From: Sabellastarte sp. h YS-2021
Taxonomy: Eukaryota; Annelida; Polychaeta; Sabellida; Sabellidae
Direction: 5' to 3'
Assembly (NCBI GenBank): GCA_964017235.1
Contig: OZ024931.1
Span: 126,863,530 to 126,927,529 of the forward strand
DNA: 64,000 nucleotides
The position numbers and the translations under genes are program-made. Within the stretch, counting starts at the first letter, position 1, and each line of letters starts with the position of its first letter. Under the pieces are notes generated by a model, which did not search any database, was not told the DNA's origin, and worked only from the letters and a program-made list of their open reading frames with translations. This document shows, piece after piece, positions 27,201 to 39,200 of the stretch.

Positions 27201-30200
27201 CCCCACCCCCTCCTCCCATGGGTCAAACTACAGTCATAGATTGCAGATTTTGGGTTTTGATCTCCTTTAGTATTGCTTTTAGAACATTTGACTGGAGGTT
27301 AAAGGAACCAAACATATGGAGTAGGTAAAGCCCATCAGATTTACCCCCGGCCCCCTTTATGGGTCAAATTGGGGTAATAAAATCACAGATGTTGTGCTTT
27401 TTGGCTTTTATCGTCTTTATTGTTGTTTTTAAAGCTTCTGAAGTATTTGCAGATAATTGGAAACCGTAGAAAGCCTGTCATATACTGTGACATTTGCAGT
27501 GCCGTAGATGTAATATTTACCTTTAACTAGGCTATTTTCGCCTCACCATAAGTGCCTCATAATAATCAAATGTATCCTTCTGCAATATCTATCCTAGAGT
27601 GTAGCATTTAGCAATAAATTTACAATACTTTTCCCTTTTTCCCATCCTTTAAACTTTACCATGCTTTCATTATCTCCCGCCGGGCTTTAGCCCGGGAGGG
27701 AGATTATGAAATGATGTCTGTGTGTGTGTGCATGCGTGTGTGCGTGCGTTAGTCACGCAGATTTCTCCAAAACTACTACAGCTACAGATTTTTTTGTAAA
27801 TTAATTGTCCCAATGAATTTTCATGCCCTTGAAAATTCTTTTGGTTTTATTGACTTAGGCCTAAAGATAAGTGAGTAATAGCAATCTTAGCTACTTTGAG
27901 TAAAGGGCTCATAACTCAAAAACTATTGCAGTAACAACTTTTTCTTGAAATATGTTGTTCAGCTACTTTGTCCTTAGCTACAAGATGGTACATAGTTTGG
28001 GGTCCCATTGCATGCCATAAGTGAGTAATAGCTATTTTCTCATTTGTAGCTAAATAACAGAAGAAGTAAATGTCAAATATCTTCAAAAGTATTGAAGTTA
28101 GGGAAATCTTTTCAAATATGTTGTCCATCTTCTTTTTGGTAAGCTATCACATACTAAAGTTTCAGACCTGTTGCACCTTGGATAGCTGAGTAATAGCTAC
28201 TTTGAAATTCTGACTGGTGAGTAAAGCGATTGTAACTCCAAAACTATTGCAGTTAGAGTATTTTCCTAAAATATGTTGTTCAGCTACTTTGTCCTTAGCT
28301 ATAAGATGGTACATAGTTTGGGGTTCTATTGCATGCCATAAGTGAGTAATAGCTATTTTCTCATTTGTAGCTAAATAACAGAAGAAGTAAATGTCAAATA
28401 TCTTCAAAAGTATTAAAGTTAGGGAAATCTTTTCAAATATGTTGTCCATCTACTTTTTGGTAAGCTATAACATAGTAAAGTTTCAGACCTGTTGCACCTT
28501 GGATAGCTGAGTTATAGCTACTTTGAAATTCTGACTATTGAGTAAAGCCATTGTAACTCCAAAACTATTGCAGTTAGAGTATTTTCCTAAAATATGTTGT
28601 TCAGCTACTTTGTTCTTAGCTATAAGATGGTACATAGTTTGGGGTTCTGTTGCACGCCATAAGTGAGTAATAGCTATTTTCTCATTTGTAGCTAAATAAC
28701 AGAAGAAGTAAATGTCAAATATCTTCAAAAGTATTAAAGTTAGGGAAATCTTTTCAAATATGTTGTCCATCTACTTTTTGGTAAGCTATGACATAGTAAA
28801 GTTTCAGACCTGTTGCACCTTGGATAGCTGAGTAATAGCTACTTTGAAATTCTGACTGTTGAGTAAAGCTATTGTAACTAAAAAAGTATTGCAGTTAGAG
28901 TGTTTTCCTAAAAAATGATGTTCAGCTACTTTGTTCTTAGCTATAAGATGGTACATAGTTTGGGGTTCTATTGCTTGCCATAAGTGAGTAATAGCTATTT
29001 CCTCATTTGTAGCTAAATAACAGAAGAAGTAAATGTCAAATATCTTCAAAAGTATTAAAGTTAGGGAAATCTTTTCAAATATGTTGTCCATCTACTTTTT
29101 GGTAAGCTATGACATAGTAAAGTTTCAGACCTGTTGCACCTTGGATAGCTGAGTAATAGCTACTTTGAAATTCTGACTGTTGAGTAAAGCCATTGTAACT
29201 CCAAAACTATTGCAGTTGGAGTATTTTCCTAAAATATGTTGTTCAGCTACTTTGTTCTTAGCTATAAGATGGTACATAGTTTAGGGTTCTATTGCATGCC
29301 ATAAGTGAGTAATAGCTATTTTCTCATTTGTAGCTAAATAACAGAAGAAGTAAATGTCAAATATCTTCAAAAGTATTAAAGTTAGGGAAATCTTTTCAAA
29401 TATGTTGTCCATCTACTTTTTGGTAAGCTATAACATAGTAAAGTTTCAGACCTGTTGCACCTTGGATAGCTGAGTTATAGCTACTTTGAAATTCTGACTG
29501 TTGAGTAAAGCCATTGTAACTCCAAAACTATTGCAGTTAGAGTATTTTCCTAAAATATGTTGTTCAGCTACTTTGTTCTTAGCTATAAGATGGTACATAG
29601 TTTGGGGTTCTATTGCATGCCATTAGTGAGTAATAGCTATTTTGTTATTTGTAGCAAAATCATGACATAAGTAAATGTCAAATATCTTCAAAAGTATTAA
29701 AGTTAGGGAATTCTTTTCAAATATGTTATCCATCTACTTTTTCATAAGCTATCACATAGTAAAGTTTCAGATCTGTTGCACATTGGATAGCTGAGTAATA
29801 GCTACTTTGAAATTGTGACTGTTGAGTAAATCCATTGTAACTCCAAAACTATTGCAGTTACAGCTTTTTCTTCAAATATGTTGTTCAGCTACTTTGTCCT
29901 TAACTATAAGATGGTATATATTTTGGGGTTGTATTGCATGCCATAAGTGAGTAATAGCTATTTTCTTATTTGTAGCAAAATAACAACATAAGTAAATGTC
30001 AAATATCTTCAAAAGTATTAAAGTTAGGGAAATATTTTCAAATATGTTATTCATCTAGTTTTTGATAACCTATCACATAGTAAAGTTTCAGACCTGTTGC
30101 ACATTGGATAGGTGAGTAATACATACTTTGAAATTGTAATTGTAGGGTAAATGCATATAGTTTGGGGTTCTATTGCATGCCATAAGTGAGTAATAGCTAT

Positions 30201-33200
30201 TTTCTTATTTGTGGCAAAATAATGACATAATTTTTCTCAAATAACTGCTTCATCTACTTTTGGGAGAGCTTTCACATGGTGAAGTTTCAGACCCGTAGCT
30301 AATTATTCACCTACTCAAAATGAGTAAATGATAATTATCTCTAAAACTATTGCGGATATCCAATTTTTATCAAATAACTCATTCATCTACTTTTGGGAGA
30401 GGTTTCACATGGTGAAGTTCCAGACCCGTAGCTAATTACTCACCTACTCAAAATGAGTAAATGTGAATTATCCCTAAAAGTATTGGGGATATCCAATTTT
30501 TCTTAAATAACTCATTCATCTACTTTTGGAAGAGCTTTCACTTGGTGAAATTTTAGACCCGTAGCTAATTATTCACCTACTCAAAATGAGTAAATGCTAA
30601 TTATCTCTAAAAGTATTGTGGATATCCAATTTTTATCAAATTACTCGTTCATCTACTTTTGGGAGAGCTTTCACTTGGTGAAGTTCTAGACCCGTAGCTA
30701 ATTACTCACCTACTCAAAATGAGTAAATGTGAATTATCTGTAAAAGTAACATAACATAACATAACATATTTATATAGCGCAATTCTACTTAAGAGAAAAA
30801 CAATCATTGCGCTTTTTCTCCACAATATGCCGTTTTAAAATAATGAGTTTTTAGGCGGGTTGCATGTAACCAACCCGCCTATTAGATTGATGTGTCCGAC
30901 GTCCGTCTGTCCGTCTGTCTGTCTGTCCGTCTGTCCGTCCACATTTTTCGTTTCCGGACTCTAACTTTAAAACGGTTGACCAATCAAATTCAAACTTCAC
31001 AGGGAGATAGATCACCATCATAGCTAGGTTCCTTTCGAAATTGGTGAAATTCCGTGTGTTCGTTTGTCCGTTTTTCGTCCGTTTGTCTGTCCATCCATCT
31101 GTTTGTCCACATTTTCGTTTCCGGACTCTAACTTTAAAACGGTTTGACCAATCAAATTCAAACTTCACAGGGAGATAGATCACCATCATAGCTAGGTTCC
31201 TTTCGAAATTGGTGAAATTCCGTGTGTTCGTTTGTCCGTTTTTCGTCCGTTTGTCTGTCCATCCATCTGTTTGTCCACATTTTCGTTTCCGGACTCTAAC
31301 TTTAAAACGGTTTGACCAATCAAATTCAAACTTCACAGGGAGATAGATCACCATCATAGCTAGGTTCCTTTCGAAATTGGTGAAATTCCGTCTGTTTGTT
31401 TGTCCGTTTTTCCGTCCGTTTCTTCGTTTTTGTCCGTTTTTCTGTCCATCCATCTGTCCGTCCACATTTTTATTTCCGGACTCTAACTCGAAAACGGTTA
31501 CTCCAATCTAATTCAAACTTCACAGGGACATACATCACCATCATAGCTAGGTTCCTTTCGAAATTGGTGTAAATCCGTCCGTTCATTTGTCTTGTTTTTC
31601 TGTCCATTTGTTCGTTTTTAGGCGGGTTGCGTGTAACCAACCCGCCTATTAGATTGATGTGTCCGACGTCCGTCTGTCCGTCCACATTTTCCATTTCTGG
31701 ACTCTAACTTGAAAACGGTTTGACCAATCAAATTCAAACTTGACAGGGACATAGATCAACATGATAGCTAGGTTCCTTTCGATATTGGTGAAATTCTGTC
31801 CGTTCGTTTGTCCGTTTTTCGTCCGTATGTCTGTCCATCCGTCTGTTTGTCCACATTTTCGTTTCCGGACTCTAACTTGAAAACGGTTTGACCAATCGAA
31901 TTCAAACTTGATAGGGAGATAGATCTCCATCATAGGTAGGTTCCTTTCGATATTGGTGAAATTCCGTCTGTTCATTTGTCTGTTTTTCGTCCGTTTGTCC
32001 ATCCATCTGTTTGTCTACATTTTCATTTCCGGACTCTAACTCGAAAATGGTTTGACCAATCGGATTCAAACTTGATAGGGAGATAGATCTCCATCATAGC
32101 TAGGTTCCTTTCGAAATTGGTGAAATTGCGTCTGTTCGTTTGTCTGTTTTTCGTCCATTTGTCTGTCCATCTGTCTGTCCACATTTATCCTGTACATATG
32201 GTAAATAATACTATGACTTACATTTATTTTAATAAATTATCTTTTGTGATTAGGTGCCATGCAATATTATGGTACATTTTGTAAGTATATGCTATAGCCA
32301 AATTTCCCAAGTTCTCACTAAAATAATTTCACCAAATTTTTTGTTATTACCGTTTCATAGTTTTTACTCTTTACTTTATTATTTTATAGCATATACTTAC
32401 ATTGTTTTGCAGACCCTTATAAAGATAAGAAAAGGCACCTAATCATATACACTTTTAGCCAAATGAGTTTATTAGTAAATAATTATAGTTACTAACCAAC
32501 TAGTATTGAATTCCAAATAATATACCATTTCGGTAACACTTTTTGAGGTTCTGCAATGCATGTCAGCAGCATTTCTTTCCTTGTTCCTAAATTTAATGAG
32601 AGCAGTTGCTAACCTTGTTTCCTGCGTGCGCAACCCGCCTTTTGGGGCACCTCTGACCCTCTTGTTAGTTTCTTTTTGAAGATGTCCAATGGAAGTTCAA
32701 TGTTCCTGATATCATCTGGCAGTTCATTCCAGTACTTTGGTGCTACAACACTGAAGGCACGGTCACCCATAGAGACAAGTTTTGATCTTTTTTCTTGTAG
32801 CATGTATGATTTTCTTGCCAATCTTGTGGTGCGTTGATGTTGCTGGTAGTTAAGCATTGATGTCAAATATGATGGTGCCAGTCGATTCAAACTCTTATAT
32901 ACTAGTAGATTTATTTTAAATTTGATCCGAAACCTAACAGGCAACCAGTGGAGCTGATGCAGGTGAACTGATATAGAATCATGTTTCTTGACATTCAAAA
33001 CTATCCTGGCAGCCCAATTTTGTACTTTCTGCAACTTATGGATAAGATATTGTGGGAGTTCAGCTAGGAGAGAGTTGCAATAGTCCAATCTGGAAGATAT
33101 GAGTGACTGTACTATTGTGTGTGCAGCAGACTTAGTCAGGTAAGGTCTTATTTGAATGATGGACCTAAGGTGACCATAACAGGATCTGCATATGGCATTT

Positions 33201-36200
33201 ACTTGTTGCCTGAGTGATAGGTCTTGGTCAATGATTACACCAAGATTTCTGACACTTGTGCTTGGCTTTATGTCAATACCAACCACATTTAATGAATCAA
33301 TAATGACTTTGGAGCGCTGTCTGCCAGTGCCAGCAATTAAGAACTCTGTCTTTTCTTCATTTAGCTTGAGCCGGTTATTAGACATCCAGTTGCTTATTTC
33401 AGATGTACACAATTGGAGTTGTTCTGCAGTTTGTTTTTGGTTTTCAAAATTACTTGGGTCGATTGATTTGTAAAGCTGTGTGTCATCAGCATACATGTGG
33501 AAAAGTATGTGAAACATTCTGCTGATGACACCAAGAGGTAATGTATATTTGCAGTAGAGATCAGGCCCAAGACCTGATCCCTGAGGCACACAGCATTCTA
33601 GAACCTTTTTGTGAGATTCAGTCATCAACAACTACTGATTGAGTTCTTCCTGTTAAATACGTTCTAAACCAGTCTAAAGCTTTGTCTTCAGCAAGTATTG
33701 CAGATATCCAATTTTTCTCAAATAACTCATTCACCTACTTTTGGGAGAGCTTTTACTTGGTGAGGTTTCAGACCCGTAGCTAATTATTCACCTACTCAAA
33801 ATGAGTAAATGTGAATTATCTCTAAAAGTATTGCGGATATCCAATTTTTCTCAAATAACTCATTCATCTACTTTTGGGAGGGCTTTCACATGGTGAAGTT
33901 CCAGACCCGTAGCTAATTACTCACCTACTGAAAATGAGTAAATGTGAATTATCTCTAAAATTATTGCAGATAGCCAATTTTTATCAAATAACTCATTCAC
34001 CTACTTTTGGGAGAGCTTTCACTTGGTGATTTTTTAGAGCCGTAGCTAATTATTCACCTCCTCAAAATGAGTAAATGCTAATTATCTCTAAAAGTATTGC
34101 GGGTATCCAATTTTTATCAAATTACTCGTTCATATACTTTTGGGAGAGCTTTCACATGGTGAAGTTCCAGACCCGTAGCTAATTACTCACCTAATCAAAA
34201 TGAGTAAATGTGAATTATCTGTAAAAGTATTGCAGATAGCCAATTTTTCTCAAATAACTCAGTCACCTACTTTTGGGAGAGCTTTCACTTGGTGAAGTTT
34301 CACACCCGTAGTTAATTATTCACCTACTCAAAATGAGTAAATGCGAATTATCTCTACAAGTATTGCAGATAGCCAGTATTTCTGAAATAACTCATTCACA
34401 TACATTTTGGAGAGCTTTCAATTAGTGAATTTTCAGATCCGTAGCTAATTACTCACCTACTCAAAATGAGTAACTGCCTATTATCACTAAAAGTATTGCA
34501 GATAGCCAATATATATTTCACTATCTTTAGTACATCTAATTATATCCCCAGACGAAAGTCGGGGATATATTGGATTCAGGTCCGTCGCGCCGCCGCCGTA
34601 GAAATTTCCTTGTGGACGCGATAACTCAAAAACAAATTAATATTTTTTTTTCAGACTTGGTACACATGTTAAGGGTGCCCAAAGGAAGATCCCTATTTTA
34701 AGGTGACCTTAAACTCCCAGTAAAAAAGAACTTATGGCCACCTTAAGGTCAGAAATTGCACTTTTGGCCACTTAGAGCCCTGTAGGTCACAAATTATGAT
34801 GCTCAGCTGGCTGAAATTTTACCTGACAACACATTAATATGTTCTTAGTACATGTGCCGAAAATCATGACTTTAAGTTGAGGAGAAAATTGTGTTTGAGG
34901 CCCATAAATACCCCCACTTAGGGATTTTTTGCTATACTTTACACATATTTTGCCCTATAATTTGGAAGTGATAATTCTGATGAGTCTCAAACTGCACTAG
35001 GTATAACTTTGATATGTAATCCTTGTCTGTAGAAAATTTTAGGGCTGTAGGTTTACCCAAAGGGGTCGACTTAAGGTCTCAAAAGTGCCCACAGAGACCC
35101 AATTTATGCACTTTTTGCCACTTTCAAGCACTGTAGCTTTCAAACTATGTCTCTCATCTAAGTTAAATATCATCTGGGAATATATCTATGTGTTTTCTTA
35201 TATGTGCCCCAACATTTAGGCCTTTAATAGACAGTTAACCTGTGTATCAGGACCATAAACACCCACCCGAGTGACCCTTATAAGACATTTTTCACATCTT
35301 TTTCCCTGTAACTTGGAAATGGTAAGTCTGAGAAGTTTCAAACTGTATTAGATATATATTCTGTGTGTAATCTTAGTATGTAACAGATTTTAAGTCTGAA
35401 GCTTTAATTTTGAAGGTCAAATTGAGGTCTCTAAAAGGCTCCCAAAGACCCAATATTTGGACTTTTTGCTACTTTTAAGCCCTGTGACTGTCAAACTATG
35501 TGACTGATAGAGCTCAAATCCTATCTGAGAAGATATTAGTATGTTATTTTTATATGTGCCAAAAATTAAGGCTTTAAGAAGACATTTAACCTGTGTATGA
35601 GGACCATAAATCCCCACCCGAGTGACCATTTTTAGACATTTTTCACATATTTTTCCCTGTAACTTGGAAATGGTAAGTCTAAGAAGTTTCAAACTGTATT
35701 AGATGCATATTCTATGTGTAATCTTAGTATGTGACAAATTTTAAGTCTGAAGCTTTAATTTGAAGGCCACATTTAGGTCTCTAGAAGGCCCCATAAAGAC
35801 CCAGTATTTGGACTTTTTGCCAATTTTAAGGCCTGTGACTGTTAAACTATGTGACTGATAGAGCTGAAATCTCATCTGGGAATACATTATTATGTTCTTT
35901 TTACATGTGCCAAAAATCAAGGCTTCAAGTAGACATTTAACCTGTGTATGAGGACCTTTAACACCCACCTGAGTGACCCTTTTAAGACATTTTTCACATA
36001 TTTTGCTCTGTAACTTGGAAATGGTAAGTCTGAGAAGTTTCAAACTTTATTAGATACATATTCTATGTGTAATCTTAGTATGTAACAAATTTTAAGTCTG
36101 AAGCTTTAATTTGAAAGCCACATCGAGATCTCTAAAAGGCCCACAATGACCCAATATTTGGACTTTTTACCACCTTTAAGCCCTGTAACTGTTAAACTAT

Positions 36201-39200
36201 GTGATTGATGGAGCTGAAATCCCATCTGGGAATGCATTATTATGTCCTTTTTACATATGCCGAAAATCAAGGTTTTAAGTAGACATTTAACCTGTGTATG
36301 AGGGCCATAGACACTCGCCCAAGTGCCTTTTTTGACATTTTTTCCGTATTTTGCCCTGTTATTTGGAAATGCTTAGTGTGACAAGTCTTAAACTGTATTA
36401 TATATGATTTTTGTTTGTTATGTATGTCCCCCCAAAAAGTTTCAGATCTGTAGTTTAATTGCTAAGGTCTCTTTAACAATTGTAAAATGCCCACAGAAAC
36501 CCAATTTATGGATATTATGCCACTTTAAAGCCCAGTAACTGTCAAACTATGTGGGTTATAGAGCTGAAATCTTTGAATTTTTAAAAGGAAATGCCTGTCT
36601 ATTTAAATTTTGAATATTAATAATGTTATGGCTATCTTAGTCTTTTAAGAACTTATTTTTGTGTGTTATACCTCTGCTTGCTGAGTTTTTCACTTTTTAA
36701 AATGAAACTGGTGAAACATATTGAAGTAGACAAAATGGACACTTTAAGTGAGCTTTAAGTCCCAATATTAATGAAATTATATCCTTATGTAGTAAAACTA
36801 GGGGAGTTTTAACCCTCAACTAGCCCAGTTTTATTCAACTTGCCTCGGTTAATTTTGGCACAGCTCCTACAGTTATGAACTCATTTCAGTTGATAATCAC
36901 ATACTTAAAATTCTCAATTCTTTTTGTATTTGAGTACCCCTTTTATATAGATTGTTTGTTTACCATTTATGCTCAACCCACATCCCCCACCCGGATTCCC
37001 CCCACCCACCTCTGGGACCTCCAGCTATATTGAGTGACACTAAATAAACAAAGGTATTTAATGATATCAGATGAGAAACAAAGAACTCAATGGGGTTGCA
37101 GATCTTGTGTAATAGTGAGAGAGGTGTGGAGAAGGGGAGAGGGGTGGGGGTGGGAGGTGGTGGGCTTCATTACATATAACACAAAGGGGAGTCAGAACTG
37201 AGATTGTGTCACATATTTAGGTTGCATATATATGGACCACATATATAGGTATAGAGGAAATGAATAACTGAAAACAATTTGCAAATTCTAAAAATAATAT
37301 AATAAAATAATAATATAAATAATTTTTTTTTAAATAATATTTTATTTGTGAACAAATATAGAAACAGATATGCGCTTTTGGGATTATGAATTTTAGAATG
37401 GACATTGAATCATCAATCATTTAAATAGTTTGAAGGAAGATTGAAAAATATGATGAGTTGAGTTAAAAATAATATTTTATTTGTCAACAAATATAGAAAC
37501 AGATATGCTCTTTTGGGATTATTATTTTAGAATGGACATTCAATCATCAATCATTTAAATACTTTGAAAATAGGTTTAGAGTTATCATTGCAGGAAGATT
37601 GAAAATATAATTTGAGTTATGTATTCGGCGTCTGGGGATACACCATCTTCCTTGGGGAGATATAAACAGAGTAGATTGATGGGCTGAAGTTCATATAATA
37701 ATGGGTAATTATGTTTTAAAAAATTCCCGATCAAAACCTGTGGCGTGAGTGATGACCTGTCTGGGGATATGTTGGCGCCGAGTTGGCCCAATCTAGTTTA
37801 TATGGAGGGAGATAAATGCATGCGTCAGAATGCTTGTTTTTCAGTGTATTGGGACGCTCTGTTTTTATTTTCAGAAACCTTTTTCTAGTTTTACTTTGTA
37901 CTGCAGCACAACCCAGCTCACTGTCTCAGCTCTCATTGTGTATATCGTCTCATCTTTTGACTTTTTATTCTAGGATTATCCAAGCTTCCTGTCACAAGCT
38001 CTGTACTCTGCTTACTGTTATACCTTCCCTGATTCCTACCGACAGTATGACGACCAGTTCAAGGAGGACCTGGTCAACCTGGTCTACCAGTGGGTGGCAG
38101 GTGTGTCTTTCTTATAGAAACCATGTCGTAGTTATTGCTCTTATGGCACTAGATCTGTAATGAAGGGAAGAAAGAGAAATAGATCCTTATATAACAAGAG
38201 TAGCAAATAAAATATGGAAAACTTTAAAAATTGGGAAGACTATGAAGTAAATATTGTTGAGTGTGAAATATTGGTGTGAAATACTGGTGCCATATTTTGT
38301 CAATACATTAAAATGACTTGTATGACATACATGACTGGATGCACTGGTTTTATCATAAAAGTACAATAACTTCAGGGACTGTAAATGGTCTATGATTTGA
38401 CAGTAAATGCTAGTGTTGTGTTTGGAAAAAAATTTAAAACCTTGAATTGTGCACTACTTTGCAAACAACTTTTGACTATGGACCTGTTCTCAACATTTGG
38501 ATGCCAGGTTGAATGGATCAAACCACAAAATGCAATGAAAATTGAATCCACATTGTCTACTGTAAACTTGTTTTCCCCATACAAAAATCAAAAAAAATCA
38601 CAGGTAAATACACAATGGTATGAGTATGAATATGTGCAATGTTGTAACTTTAAATACTTGATTAATATAAATGTGCAACACAGCTGTACAAATATACATA
38701 TACAGTAATGTGAGTGTAAATATGTGTTGGTTTGGCTGGTCCTTTAACAGTCATTGGAATGTTAATATGCAGTGATGTAACTGTGAATACACAAGAATTT
38801 GGCAGTCAATAACTTTCAAGATTTGCTGATTGTGACTACCCTTTTAGGCATTAAGCCAGCACCTAGAATTTGGAACAAGTGGAACTTGGACAGACTGGAG
38901 CCAGACAACATCAAGATGAGGGAGGAGCTCATCAAACAGGCGCAGGAACGCAAGATGAAGGGCACTTGTGAGTGGATTATATTGTGGGATGTCTGAATAA
39001 CAATAAATATTTAATATTTTAAAATAAGACTTTTTGCGAATGGACTTATAATAGGGGTCACAAGAAGTCAATATGAAGGGAATGACTTTGATAGTAGGTG
39101 AAAATATGGTAACTGGGAAGTGATGTCAATGAATTATAATGATTAATGAAAGTGGTTAAATAAAACTAACCTGTAGCTTTTACTTCAAAAATATAATCAG

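Larger units (their letters stand above)
30749..33692 (-). mobile_element. L2/CR1-like LINE insertion, 5'-truncated and itself invaded
   Basis: The insertion splits the 133-bp satellite. The flanks read taaaagta (ends 30748) and aagtattgc (starts 33693), giving a target duplication AAGTA. The 3' end, on the minus strand, is gcgctatataaat plus a (ATGTT)n tail at 30749-30770. Nested inside are two hairpin-capped 168-bp arrays (30852-32190) and a 199-bp MITE (32247-32445). Confidence 0.75.

Noticed and set aside
27916..30054. Repeated 95-codon minus-strand frames (MDNIFEKISLT...)
   Set aside because: They recur at the 321-bp satellite period and vary as freely as the surrounding non-coding repeat.
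33192..33473. Plus-strand 93-codon frame
   Set aside because: Antisense shadow of the LINE reverse transcriptase.
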